Assembly (NCBI RefSeq): GCF_014202315.1
Contig: NZ_JACHGN010000022.1
Location: forward strand, 1 to 64,000
Length of the DNA stretch: 64,000 nt
Direction of reading: 5' to 3'
Origin: Thermocatellispora tengchongensis
GTDB taxonomy: Bacteria; Actinomycetota; Actinomycetes; Streptosporangiales; Streptosporangiaceae
Shown here: in pieces, positions 33,331-42,900 of the stretch
Numbering within the stretch: position 1 is the stretch's first letter
Layout of the letters: every line of letters begins with the position of its first letter
Position numbers and translations under genes: made by a program
Notes under the pieces: generated by a model
Told to the model about the DNA's origin: nothing
What the model saw: only the letters and a program-made list of their open reading frames with translations
Databases searched by the model: none

Positions 33331-35988
33331 ATGGGGGAGATGCGCCCCTTGCTCCCGGATGACGCCGAGCGGATCGCCGACTACGAGATCCTCGGCCGCG
33401 TAGGGGAGAGCGCGCGCGGGGTCGTCTATCTGGCCCGCCGGTCCGGCGACGGCGAGGACCATCGGTGCGCCGTCAAGGTCTTCGCCCCGCGCCCCGACGC
33501 CGACGAAGCCGCCCGCGCCCGCCTGATCACCGTGCTCACCGCGGCGAAACGCGTCTCCACCTCCTACGCCGCCCGCGTGCTCGCCGCGGGCTGGGACGGC
33601 GACCGCCCCTACCTCGTCCGCGAGTACGTCGAGGGCCGCTCCCTGCACGAGGCCGTCACCGCCGACGGCCCCCTGACCGGCGACGCCCTGGAACGCGTCG
33701 CGGTCGGCACCCTCACCGCCCTCACCTCGATCCGCCTGGCCGGCCTCAACCACCGCGGCCTCACCCCGCACAACGTGCTCCTGGGCCCCGACGGCGTACG
33801 GGTGTCGGACATCGGCCTCGGCATGGACGTGCTGCACCCGGCGTACCAGGCGCCGGAACAGGCCAGGAACGAGCCCTGCGGCCCCTCCGCCGACATCTTC
33901 GCCTGGGCCTGCACCATGGTCTTCGCCGCCACCGGCCACCCCCCGTTCGGCGACGACCCCGAGGCCACCCTGCACGGCACACCCGACCTCGGCGCGATGC
34001 GCCCCCCACTCCGCAAGGTCGCCGCCGCCTGCCTCCACAAGGAGATAGCCGAACGCCCCACCGCCCAGATGGCCATGCTCCAGCTCCTGGGCGACGCCAC
34101 CGCCGACAAACTGGTCGCCTCCGGCCCGCCCCGCGCCTCCGCAGCGGCCCCGACCCCAGGCCCGGGCGCGCAGGTCTCCACCCCACCGAACGCAAAGCCC
34201 CCAGCCCTGGCCTCCACGCCCGGCCTCCCCACGGCGGTCCCGCCCAAGCCGGCCAAGCCTTCCACCCCCAGTGCGCCGCCGCCTCCGAAGGATCCTGCAC
34301 CCACCGCCGCATCCCCCACCCCGGCCCAGGCGCCACCCGCCGTGGCGGCCCCGGTCCAGGGTGTGAGCCCGGTCCAGGGTGTGGGCCCGGTGCAGGGTGT
34401 GGGCCCGGTGCAGGGTGTGGGCCCGGTCCAGGGTGTGGGCCCGGTCCAGGGTGTGCGTCCGGTGCAGGGTGTGGGCCCGGTGCAGGGTGTGGGCCTGGTG
34501 CAGGGTGTGTGGGCGGTTCCGGCTGACGGGCCCGCTCCCGTGGCGGGCGGGGAGGGCCTCGCGCAGGGCCCTGTCGTGGGTCCTGTTGTGGGGGCGGCGG
34601 GCCGGGAAGGTCCGGGGCAGGGGCCTGCTGTGGGGCCTGTTCCGGTGGCTGGCGTGCCCGAGGTGGACGCGCCTGCCGGCCCCGGTGTGCCGCCGTCGCC
34701 GGTCGCCGCGCCTGCGGTCCCGGCCGGATCGCCGTCCCCGGGCGGGCCTGTGCCCGCGGCTGCGGCCGGATCGCCGTCCCCGAGCGGGCCTCCGCCCGCG
34801 GTCCCGGCCGGATCGTCGTCCCCGGTCTCTGGTCCGCCGCAGGGGGTGTGGGCGGTTCCGGGTGACGGGGCTGTTCCGGTGGTGGGGGCTGGAGGGCCGG
34901 GGGCGCAGCAGGGGAGTCCGGGGGGTGTCGGCGATCCGGCTACCTTGATCGTGCCGTCCTCGTTGCCGGCCATTTCGTTGCCGCCTGTGGGGGGTCAGGG
35001 GGCTCAAGGGGGACGGGTGTGGGCTGCGCCGGAGGTGCCGGGGGCGGGGGCTCCGGGTGGGGCGTGGCGGCGTGTGGAGGGGGAGCGGCGTGAGGAGCGG
35101 AAGGGGGCGCACTTTCCGGTGGGGCTGGCCGCCGGTGTGGGGGTGGTGATCCTGCTGTCGGGGGTGGGGTTGTGGGCGGCGGCCGACTACGCGGGCGGGC
35201 GGCCGTTCTCCAATGCCGCGGCCGAGGGGGGTGTGTTCGAGCCGCCGCCGCCATCGTCGGTGGTGAGCGACGCGCCGCACCCGCAGGTGACGGTGCCCTG
35301 GGCGACCTCGCCGGGGACCGGCGACTCCGATGACGTGCTGCCGCTGGAGCTGCCGACCGAGAACCCGACGGGGGTGCCGTCCGTGGCGGTGCCGACCCTC
35401 ACGGCGGCTCCCACGGTGCCGCCCGTCACGCCGACGCGTACGGCGCCCGCCAGGAAGCGGCCGACCGCCGGGCCGAGCGCGAGGCCGACCGTGACGGTGA
35501 CGACCACGCGTAAGCCGACGGAGCGCCCCAAGCCTTCCGCCTCGGCGAAGCCCACCCCGACCAGGACGGTCACCAAGACGCCCACCGTCAAGCCGAAGCC
35601 CACGCCGACCAAGACCGAGGCCGAGAGGGAGGCGGCAGCGGCGCAGGCGTCCAATCCGTACTCGCCGCAGCAGGTGTGCAACTCCGGAGGGCACGGGTCA
35701 GGGTTCTACGTGCAGCGGTCGGCGTCCTTCAGCGGGGGCACGACGTACCAGTTGTACAGCGCCTCCTCCGGCTACAACTGCGTGGTCACCATGAAGACCA
35801 CCGACATCGGCAAGGCCACCGAGGTGTGGGCGTCGCTGGAGGCGCAGGGCGGCGGGAGCGACAGCGACCGGGGCTCCTACAAGTACTACGCCGGGCCGGT
35901 CATGGTGTACGCCAAGGGCAAGTGCGTGAAGTTCGCCGGCGGCGGGCCGACGGACAGCACGGGTGGCGACTGGGCGAACTGCGGGTGA
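33331..35988 (+). CDS. Membrane pseudokinase with extracytoplasmic four-Cys domain
   Basis: 885 residues from ATG 33331 (GGAAGGA upstream). Residues 15-265 form a Ser/Thr kinase fold: glycine loop LGRVGESARGVVYLA, Lys49 in CAVKV, APE at 174-176. The HRD motif reads HRG (141-143), so the catalytic Asp is missing, and the usual Lys two positions on is Thr145; Asn148 and DIG (160-162) remain. Residues 270-590 are a disordered Pro/Gly/Val region with nine GVGPVQ-type hexapeptides; one membrane helix follows (VGLAAGVGVVILLSGVGLWA). Outside is a Thr/Pro/Lys linker and a 112-residue four-cysteine domain (774-885). It likely binds but does not use ATP, as a sensor or scaffold in the ESX locus (inference). 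Confidence 0.85.
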   Translation: MGEMRPLLPDDAERIADYEILGRVGESARGVVYLARRSGDGEDHRCAVKVFAPRPDADEAARARLITVLTAAKRVSTSYAARVLAAGWDGDRPYLVREYVEGRSLHEAVTADGPLTGDALERVAVGTLTALTSIRLAGLNHRGLTPHNVLLGPDGVRVSDIGLGMDVLHPAYQAPEQARNEPCGPSADIFAWACTMVFAATGHPPFGDDPEATLHGTPDLGAMRPPLRKVAAACLHKEIAERPTAQMAMLQLLGDATADKLVASGPPRASAAAPTPGPGAQVSTPPNAKPPALASTPGLPTAVPPKPAKPSTPSAPPPPKDPAPTAASPTPAQAPPAVAAPVQGVSPVQGVGPVQGVGPVQGVGPVQGVGPVQGVRPVQGVGPVQGVGLVQGVWAVPADGPAPVAGGEGLAQGPVVGPVVGAAGREGPGQGPAVGPVPVAGVPEVDAPAGPGVPPSPVAAPAVPAGSPSPGGPVPAAAAGSPSPSGPPPAVPAGSSSPVSGPPQGVWAVPGDGAVPVVGAGGPGAQQGSPGGVGDPATLIVPSSLPAISLPPVGGQGAQGGRVWAAPEVPGAGAPGGAWRRVEGERREERKGAHFPVGLAAGVGVVILLSGVGLWAAADYAGGRPFSNAAAEGGVFEPPPPSSVVSDAPHPQVTVPWATSPGTGDSDDVLPLELPTENPTGVPSVAVPTLTAAPTVPPVTPTRTAPARKRPTAGPSARPTVTVTTTRKPTERPKPSASAKPTPTRTVTKTPTVKPKPTPTKTEAEREAAAAQASNPYSPQQVCNSGGHGSGFYVQRSASFSGGTTYQLYSASSGYNCVVTMKTTDIGKATEVWASLEAQGGGSDSDRGSYKYYAGPVMVYAKGKCVKFAGGGPTDSTGGDWANCG
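34351..34512 (+). repeat. Nine 18-bp coding repeats (PVQGVG) in the pseudokinase linker
   Basis: CCGGTNCAGGGTGTGNGC repeats nine times exactly in phase, encoding PVQGV-x. Units four to eight differ by one or two bases only, implying recent expansion. A third independent 18-bp repeat family in this window, after arrays A and B. Confidence 0.9.
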
Positions 35989-36072
35989 CCGATCCGGTAC
36001 CCCCGGGTGCCGCTGCGCGGTCCTGATCGGTAGGGTCGGCGATAGGCGGCAGAGGGACGAAGGGACGATCGT

Positions 36073-36423
36073 ATGACGACGCCATTCGGGCCTGCCTCGT
36101 CAAGCGGGGACCCGGAGCTGGACCGGATGATGGCGGTGCTGGGGCGGCAGGCCGCGCGGTTCGAGAAGGTGGGGCGCGATCTGGCCGAGACCCGCGGGCG
36201 CGGGGCCGCGGCCAACGGGACCGTGGTGGTCGAGGTGTCGGCCGACGGCTCGCTGACCGGGCTGACGATCGACCCGCGGGCCATGCGGCTGGGCTCCGAG
36301 GCGCTCGCGCAGGCGATCCTGAAGGCCGCGAAGGACGCCGAGCATGACGTCGCGGCGCAGGCCAACCAGGTGATGGAGCCGCTGCTCGACGCGGACATCT
36401 GGGACGATCCACCGCCGTCCTGA
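36073..36423 (+). CDS. YbaB/EbfC-family protein
   Basis: 116 residues. The central beta-hairpin and C-terminal helix are typical: GTVVVEVSADGSLTGLTIDP, LGSEALAQAILKAAKDAE. YbaB proteins are small dimers that bind DNA without strict sequence preference. Copies inside actinomycete ESX loci are common and are thought to act with the secretion substrates rather than as nucleoid proteins, but this is not established. A second one lies at 46399-46827. Confidence 0.8.
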   Translation: MTTPFGPASSSGDPELDRMMAVLGRQAARFEKVGRDLAETRGRGAAANGTVVVEVSADGSLTGLTIDPRAMRLGSEALAQAILKAAKDAEHDVAAQANQVMEPLLDADIWDDPPPS

Positions 36424-36441
36424 CCCGTCACGGGCCGCGCG

Positions 36442-36492
36442 TCAGGAGCCCGGATAGCTCATGAGCCCAGATGGCTCAGGAGCCCAGATAGC
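36442..36492. repeat. Three 17-bp tandem copies over the LuxR-regulator stop
   Basis: Units start at 36442, 36459 and 36476 (TCAGGAGCCCNGATAG type). The third holds the real stop (TCA at 36476-36478, i.e. TGA on the minus strand) and the last codons LGS; the other two continue downstream of it. They fill the gap between the regulator and the convergent YbaB gene. Confidence 0.9.
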
Positions 36493-37120
36493 GCAGCACG
36501 GCCAGCACCCGGCGGCTGTAGCCGGTGGTGTGCGACAGCTCCAGCTTGTCGAACAGCGCGTTGACGTGCTTCTCCACCGCGCTCTGCGACACGTGCAGGG
36601 CCTGGGCGATCGAGGCGTTGGTCAGGCCCTGCGCCATCAGCTCCAGCACCTCCCGCTCGCGGGCGGTCAGGCGCGTGAGGGGGTCGGCGTGGCTGGTGCG
36701 GGCGAGCAGTTGCCGCACCACCTCCGGGTCGAAGGCCGCGCCCCCGGCTCCCACCCGCTCCAGCGCGTCCAGGAAGTCGCCCACCTGGGCCACCCGGTCC
36801 TTGAGCAGATAACCGACGCCCACGACGCTGCCGCTCATCAGCTCGGTGGCGTACTTCTTCTCCACGTACTGCGACAGCACCAGCACCTTGACGTCGGGCC
36901 GGCGCCGCCGGATCTCCAGGGCCGCGCGCAGGCCCTCGTCGGTGTGCGTGGGCGGCATGCGTACGTCGAGCACCACCACGTCGGGCTCCTGCGCGGTCAC
37001 CGCCTCGATGAGCGCGTCGGCGTCGCCCACGGCGGCGAGGACCTCGTGGCCCTCCTCGGCCAGCAGCCGTACCAGCCCTTCGCGCAGCAGGGTGGAGTCC
37101 TCGGCCAGGATCACCCGCAT
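36476..37120 (-). CDS. NarL/LuxR-family response regulator
   Basis: 214 residues. Receiver domain with the acidic pocket AEDST, phospho-acceptor D52 in VVLDVRMPP and Lys in YLLKDRVAQ; the LuxR-type helix-turn-helix is LTAREREVLELMAQGLTNASIA followed by VEKHVNALFDKLEL. Its start overlaps the upstream histidine kinase by ten bases, so they form a coupled pair. It lies inside the ESX locus and is the most likely local regulator of it, or of a cell-wall stress regulon; the target is not shown by sequence. Confidence 0.9.
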   Translation of the reverse strand: MRVILAEDSTLLREGLVRLLAEEGHEVLAAVGDADALIEAVTAQEPDVVVLDVRMPPTHTDEGLRAALEIRRRRPDVKVLVLSQYVEKKYATELMSGSVVGVGYLLKDRVAQVGDFLDALERVGAGGAAFDPEVVRQLLARTSHADPLTRLTAREREVLELMAQGLTNASIAQALHVSQSAVEKHVNALFDKLELSHTTGYSRRVLAVLRYLGS

Positions 37121-38343
37121 GGCAGCTCCGCCACGATCGTGGTGGGCCCGCCGTGCGGGCTGGTGACGGTGAACCGGCCGTCGAGCGCGGCCACGCGCCG
37201 CGCCAGCCCGGACAGCCCGCCGCTCGTGGCGTCGGCCCCGCCGACGCCGTCGTCCTGTACGCGCACGGTGACCATTCTGTCGTGTTCGCGGACCTCCACG
37301 GTGACCGCCGTGGCCTGGGCGTGCTTGGCCGCGTTGGTCACCGCCTCGCTGACGACGAAGTACGCCACGGTCTCCACCGCCGCCGGGGGCCGCTCGGCCA
37401 GGTCGCAGACGACCTTGACCGGCACGCTGGAACGCTCGGCGACCCCGGCGAGCGCGTCGGCGAGCCCGAGGGCGTCCAGCCCCGACGGGTAGACGCGCCA
37501 GGCCACCTCGCGCAGTTCGACCAGCGCCTGCTGCGCCTGCTCGTGCACCTGCGCGAGCAGTTCCGGCCGCCCTCTGCGGGCGCGTCCGGCCAGCATGGAC
37601 AGCGCCACCAGCCGCTGCTGGAGCCCGTCGTGCAGGTCGCGCTCGATCCGCCGCCGCTCGGAATCGACCGCCGCCAGCACGCCGGCGCGGCTCTCGGTCA
37701 GCTCGCTGATCCGGCGCCGCAGCGCCTCGGTCGGGTCGGGGCCGAGCATCCGCATGATCAGTCGCTGCTCCAGCGCGTGCACCCCCACCAGGCCGGACAG
37801 GTTCAGGAACAGCGCGAAGACGCCCGCCAGGCCGATGTAGGCGACCAGCGGCGGGCTGGGCGGCATGCCGTCGAACGGCAGGCCCCTGCCCCAGGTCCAC
37901 GCCACGACGGCGGCCGTGCCGGCGCCATAGCCGAGCACGGTCACCACCAGGCCGCCGAGGACGCCGACCGGCACCCTGGCGGCCAGGTAGGCCAGGCAGG
38001 CCCGGCAGGCCAGGTCGCGCCTGTCGGTGCGGCCCGGGTCGAGCCCCAGGGCGGCGGGGGCGGGCCCGGGAGCGGCGGGGGCGAGCCCCAGGGCGGCGGG
38101 GTCGAGGCGCAGGCGTTGGGCTTCGAGGACGGCCAGCCGCCGGGCCGCCTCGCGCACGCCCGGACGGCCGGCGAACGGCAGCGTGGCCAGGACGAAGACC
38201 AGGCCGAGCAGGGCGGTGACCGTGCCGAGGGCCACCGCTCCCAGCAGCCGCAGGCCGTGCGCCGCGAGCCGCACGCCGCCCCCTGCTCCGCTCGCCTCCG
38301 GGGAGGGGCGGGAAGGGGTTCTCCGGCCCGATCCATCTGTCAT
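37111..38343 (-). CDS. Sensor histidine kinase (HisKA_3 type)
   Basis: 410 residues. Hydrophobic segments near 30-57, 118-150 and 165-190 form the membrane part, interrupted by a Pro/Ala/Leu repeat (LGLAPAAPGPAPAALG). The phospho-acceptor is H238 in ERRRIERDLHDGLQQRL, followed by a DHp helix and HATPase_c domain with SEAVTNAAKHAQAT (N box) and VQDDGVGGA (G1). It would autophosphorylate in response to an envelope signal and pass phosphate to the next gene product. Ten-base overlap with the regulator. Confidence 0.88.
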   Translation of the reverse strand: MTDGSGRRTPSRPSPEASGAGGGVRLAAHGLRLLGAVALGTVTALLGLVFVLATLPFAGRPGVREAARRLAVLEAQRLRLDPAALGLAPAAPGPAPAALGLDPGRTDRRDLACRACLAYLAARVPVGVLGGLVVTVLGYGAGTAAVVAWTWGRGLPFDGMPPSPPLVAYIGLAGVFALFLNLSGLVGVHALEQRLIMRMLGPDPTEALRRRISELTESRAGVLAAVDSERRRIERDLHDGLQQRLVALSMLAGRARRGRPELLAQVHEQAQQALVELREVAWRVYPSGLDALGLADALAGVAERSSVPVKVVCDLAERPPAAVETVAYFVVSEAVTNAAKHAQATAVTVEVREHDRMVTVRVQDDGVGGADATSGGLSGLARRVAALDGRFTVTSPHGGPTTIVAELPCG

Positions 38344-38400
38344 GCCTCAGAGGCTACGAGCCGCCGGGACGGCTCCGGCATGAGGCGTGTGGCCGTGCCG

Positions 38401-38420
38401 GGGTGCGGAAAACCGCACCC
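38401..38420 (-). terminator. Perfect 8-bp hairpin between an ESX gene and the kinase
   Basis: GGGTGCGG (38401-38408) pairs with CCGCACCC (38413-38420) around AAAA. On the minus strand it lies after the WXG-like gene and its repeated 3' end, and 58 bases before the kinase start. It could terminate the ESX transcript or be an operator. Confidence 0.45.
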
Positions 38421-38475
38421 GTCAGGGTGAGGACCGGCCTTGTCAGGGTGAGGACGTGCCCGTCAGGGCGCGGAC
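38421..38475. repeat. Three 20-21-bp repeats over an ESX gene stop
   Basis: GTCAGGGTGAGGAC at 38421-38434 and 38442-38455, with GTCAGGGCGCGGAC at 38462-38475. The last contains the real minus-strand TGA; the other two lie downstream of the stop and repeat the same stop-containing string. Confidence 0.85.
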
Positions 38476-39437
38476 GCGGCCGTCCCGCTCGTGGCCGTCC
38501 CGCCGGGCGGGCGCGCGGCCCGGGAGCCGTGCACGATCAGCTTGGCGATCATCTGGTCCCAGTCGGGCAGCGGGTCGTCCCACCTGCCTTGCAGGATGTT
38601 GTCCACCGACGTGTACGTCGTGGAGCCCAGCATGCGGGCGACGAAGCCGCCGGTGCGGGTGTCGGCGATCCGGTTCAGGCCGGGGATCAGCAGCGAGGCG
38701 TCCGCGACGCCGTTGAAGGCCATGTTGGCCACGAAGTTGCGGTAGAACTGCTCGGCGTTCTCGCCCAAGGAGGTGACCTCGGCGCCGCTCTGGTCGCGTC
38801 GCACCCCGGAGGCGGCGAAGACGCCCCACTGGATCGCCTGCTGCCCGCCGGCGTACGCGATGCTGTCGAGGGTGTAGTACAGGAGCCGGTCCACGATCCT
38901 GCCGACCGTGGTCCTGAGGAACTTCTTGGCGAACCAGGCGCGGCTCTTGAACGCCCGCTCCACCAGCCTGGTCGCCAGCGTGCTGATCCCGGCGGTGGCC
39001 CAGCCCCAGGCGATCGTGTAGAGCATGTTGATGTAGAGCTGGATCGCGAGCACGAGCAGCGTCTTCTGCACCGTCTCCAGCACGTCCGCGTACTGGCGGC
39101 AGGCGGCGGCGATGCGGCGGCAGGTGGCGGCGATGGCGGCAGGGTACGGCGCGAAGGTCCCGGTCCACATCTCGCGGAAGGCGTCGATGCCGGCGCCCGC
39201 GTTGTCGCGCCACACCAGGGAGGCGGCGGTGTTGGCCGCGGTGGTGCTGGTCTCCAGCTTTCCGGCCAGTTCGTCCCAGATGTCGGCGGCCTGGCGGAGC
39301 TTGTCCGGGTCGCCCTCGGGCCACTCCACGCCGAGCATGGCGGTGACGAACGCGCCGCCGGTGACGCCGCCCGCGACACCGGCGGTCCAGGCGGGGTGGC
39401 GGCCGGCGAAGCCGAGCACGCTGCCGAGGGCGCTCAT
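38463..39437 (-). CDS. WXG100-like domain membrane protein, ESX-associated
   Basis: 324 residues. Residues about 10-40 are hydrophobic (WTAGVAGGVTGGAFVTAML), then an ESX-substrate-like helical hairpin: DPDKLRQAADIWDELAGKLE and LVWRDNAGAGIDAFREMW (40-100), a hydrophobic stretch (LLVLAIQLYINMLYTIAWGW), and a 180-residue C-terminal part of unknown fold (YYTLDSIAYAGGQQAIQWGV; ARMLGSTTYTSVDNILQG). It resembles N-terminal domains of larger ESX toxins but no toxin motif is recognised. It overlaps the next upstream gene by four bases and is probably secreted or membrane-inserted with it (inference). Confidence 0.7.
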   Translation of the reverse strand: MSALGSVLGFAGRHPAWTAGVAGGVTGGAFVTAMLGVEWPEGDPDKLRQAADIWDELAGKLETSTTAANTAASLVWRDNAGAGIDAFREMWTGTFAPYPAAIAATCRRIAAACRQYADVLETVQKTLLVLAIQLYINMLYTIAWGWATAGISTLATRLVERAFKSRAWFAKKFLRTTVGRIVDRLLYYTLDSIAYAGGQQAIQWGVFAASGVRRDQSGAEVTSLGENAEQFYRNFVANMAFNGVADASLLIPGLNRIADTRTGGFVARMLGSTTYTSVDNILQGRWDDPLPDWDQMIAKLIVHGSRAARPPGGTATSGTAASAP

Positions 39438-39868
39438 GTGACCTCGGCGTCGGTCTCGGGGGTCTCGACGTGCTGGTCCACCTTGCGCACCATCTGGGCA
39501 ATGGTGTCCCAGTTCGCGCCCTGGATGTTGGTCCCGGCGATCACCAGGTCGTTGCCGATCCGCAGGTACGCCTCGGCGAGGTTGGCCGCGTGCGACTCCA
39601 CGGCGGCGGAGGCGGCGCGGTAGCCGTTGCGGCCCTCGGCGCCCTCGTAGAAGCGGCGTCCGTCGCTGTCGTCGCCCCAGAAGTTCCCCAGCGCGGCCAG
39701 GCGCTCCATCGCGTCGGCCACGGCCCGGACGACGGCCGTGTGCTCCTCGTAGAAGTCCTGCTCCCGTTTGACCAGGTTTCTCGGATCGACGTCCGTCGGC
39801 GTCTCGGCCCGGGGGCCTGACGCACCGCCGGGCGCGTCGGGGTCGGCCACGTCGGACTCCTCTGCCAC
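39434..39868 (-). CDS. Putative ESX substrate/partner protein
   Basis: 144 residues from GTG 39868, with an acidic disordered N-terminus (ADPDAPGGASGPRAETPTD) and helices joined by a WG turn (LAALGNFWGDDSDGRRFYEG), the pattern of WXG100-like ESX proteins. Family not named. The ATGA overlap with the following WXG-like membrane protein suggests a heterodimer encoded by coupled genes. It lies 75 bases downstream of nothing but the eccC 3' side: eccC ends at 39944 on the same strand and reads into it. Confidence 0.6.
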   Translation of the reverse strand: MAEESDVADPDAPGGASGPRAETPTDVDPRNLVKREQDFYEEHTAVVRAVADAMERLAALGNFWGDDSDGRRFYEGAEGRNGYRAASAAVESHAANLAEAYLRIGNDLVIAGTNIQGANWDTIAQMVRKVDQHVETPETDAEVT

Positions 39869-39943
39869 CGGTGACTTGAGGCAACGGCTTCATACTTTAG
39901 TCAACTAAAGAGGCAGATGTGTTAACTTTTCAGACTGATCGGG

Positions 39944-42900
39944 TTAAGGGGCCAGCCGGGCCGTCTGGATCAGCCGCGAGCCGTACCTGCGGTCCACGAA
40001 GTAGCCCCGCCCCGGCGGCAGCGTCTGCGGCCGGACCCCGAACAGCACGCCCTCCTCCCGGTTGCCGGACATCACCACCGCCGGGCTCGCCATGTCCTTC
40101 AGCCGTTGCAGCACCGGGTCGAACAGCGCCCGGCCCGCGCCGCCCATGGCCCGCGCCAGCACCAGGTGCAGCCCGATGTCGCGGGCCTGCGGCAGCAGGT
40201 CCAGCAACGGCGTGAGCGGGTTGGACCCGGTGGCCACCAGGTCGTAGTCGTCCACCACGATGTACAGGTCGGCGCCCTTCCACCAGCTCCGCTCGCGAAG
40301 CTGCTCCGGCGTCAGGTCGGCCGGTGGGAGCCGCTGCACCAGCGAGGTCTTCACCTCGTTGATGAAGTCGGCCGCGGCGCTGCTCGACGCCGCGTACCCG
40401 ATGCGGTGCTCGGTGTACGCCGCGTCCAGCAGCGACCGCCGGTAGTCGATCACGATCAGCCGGGCCTGGGCGGGCGCGTTGCGCGCCACGATGCCCTCGG
40501 CGACCAGCCGCAGCAGGTTGGACTTGCCGCTCTCGGTGTCGCCGAGCACCACGAGGTGCGCGTCGGCGTCGAAGTCGGCGTAGACCGGGGAGAGCGTGGC
40601 CTCGTCGATGCCGAGCGGCACCCGGGGGCCCGACTCCTCGGGCCCCGGCAGCTCGGTGGCGGGCAGCACGGCCGGCAGCAGCCGTACGCGCGGCGCGAGC
40701 GGCCCGTGCCAGGCGTCCTTGACCGCGTCCACCAGCCCGCGCACGCCCGCCGCCAGGTCCTCGGCCCGCCGCGCCCCGTCGATGCGGGGCAGCGCGGCCA
40801 GGAAGTGCAGCCCGTCGCGGGTCAGCCCGCGCCCCGGCACGCCCTCCGGCACCGCGGCGGCCGTCTTGCGGTTGACCTCCGACTCGTACGCGTCGCCGAG
40901 GCGCAGCTCCAGCCGCGAGCCGAACAGGTCGCGGATCGCGGCGCGGAACTCCGACCACTTGTTGGTCGCCGCGACAACGTGCACGCCGTAGCCGAGCCCG
41001 CGCGCCGCCAGGTCCGTGATCACCGGCTCCAGCGAGTCGAACTCCTGCCGGACCGTCAGCCAGCCGTCCACGACCAGGAACACGTCGCCGAACTCGTCGC
41101 CCTCGCCGGGCGAGCGCTTGCGGTAGGTGGCGATGGAGTCGATGCCGCGCTCGGCGAACTCGCGCTCGCGCCGCTTGAGCAGCGTGGTCACCTCGGCCAC
41201 CGTACGGCGTACGCGGTCGGGGTCGAGCCGGTTGGCCACCCCGCCCACGTGCGGCAGGCCCTCCAGGGAGGCCAGCGAGCCACCGCCGAAGTCCAGGCAG
41301 TAGAACTGCACCTCGCGCGGGGTGTGGGTGAGCGCCAGCCCGGCGATCAGGGTGCGCAGCAGGGTGCTCTTGCCGCTCTGGGGCCCGCCGACCACGGCCA
41401 GGTGCCCGGCCGCGCCGGACAGGTCGGCCCACAGGGGATCGCGGCGCTGCTCGAAGGGGCGGTCCACGATGCCGAGCACGGTGTGCAGCCGGCCCCGCCC
41501 GTCCCACCCGGCCGTGGTCAGGCCGAGGTCGCCCGCCACGCTCAGCGGGGGCAGCAGGTGGTCCAGCGTCGGCGGCTCGGCCAGCGGGGGCAGCCAGATC
41601 CGGTGCGCGGGCGGGCCCTGCCCGGCCAGGCCGCGCACCACGATGTCCAGCAGGCTCTCCCGCCCCGCCTCGGCGGTGCTCTCGGCGGCGGCCTCCGCGC
41701 CGTTCTCAGCGGCGCCCTCGCCCTGCGCTGCGGGCGGGACCGGGTCGGGCACGTACGCCGGGACGTACGGCACGATCCGCCGCCGCTCGGGCCCGCCGCG
41801 CCGCTCCTGCCGGGCCTCGGGCGTGTACGGCCCCGACACGTACGCCGCCTTGAACCGGGTCATCCCGGTGGTGTCGTACTTCAGGTACCCGTTGCCGGGC
41901 GCGGACGGCAGCTCGTACGCGTCCGTCACCCCGAGCACCGCCCGGCTCTCCATCGCCGAGAAGGTGCGCAGCCCGATCCGGTACGACAGGTGCGTGTCCA
42001 GGCCGCGCAGCCGCCCCTCCTCCAGCCGCTGCGAGGCCAGCAGCAGGTGCACGCCGAGCGAGCGGCCGAGGCGGCCCATCATCACGAACAGCTCGATGAA
42101 CTCCGGCTTGGCCGTCAGCAGTTCGCTGAACTCGTCCAGCACCACGAACAGCGTGGGCAGCGGGGTGAGCGCGGCGCCCTGCTCGCGGGCCCGCTCGTAG
42201 TCGCGCACCGAGGCGAAGTTGCCCGCCGCCCGCAGCACCTCCTGGCGGCGCACCATCTCGCCGTGCAGGGCCGCGTGCATGCGGTCCACCAGCGGCAGCT
42301 CGTCCTCCAGGTTGGTGATCACCGCGGAGACGTGCGGCAGCGACTCCAGGCCCAGGAAGGTGGCGCCGCCCTTGAAGTCCACCAGCACGAAGTTGAGGAT
42401 CTCCGAGGAGTGGGTGACGGCCAGGCCGAGCACCAGCGTGCGCAGCAGCTCGCTCTTGCCCGAGCCGGTCGCGCCGATGATCAGCCCGTGCGGGCCCATG
42501 CCGCCCTGGGCCGACTCCTTGATGTCCAGCTCGACCATCCGCCCGTCGGAGCCGAGCCCGATCGGCACCCGCAGCCGGTTGCGCGGCGCGCGGGGCCGCC
42601 ACAGCACGGCCGGGTCGAGCGCCAGCGGGTCGCCGATGCCGAGCAGCTCGGTGAGCGTGGTGTCGGTGGCGAGCACGTCGTGTCCCTCGCCGCCCTTGGC
42701 GGAGGACGCGCGCAGCGGCGCGAGCTGCCGGGCCAGCCCCTCGGCCTGGGTGAAGGAGAGCCGGTCGGGGCGGCCGTAGCGGGTGACGACCTCCTTGCCC
42801 GCGTGGTCGGTGCGGACCCGGCTGAAGCTCTCCGCGTCCACCCGCAGCCGCAGCGTGGCCTGCTCCTCGGCCGGGGTCACCGCGCCGGACAGGTCGATCA

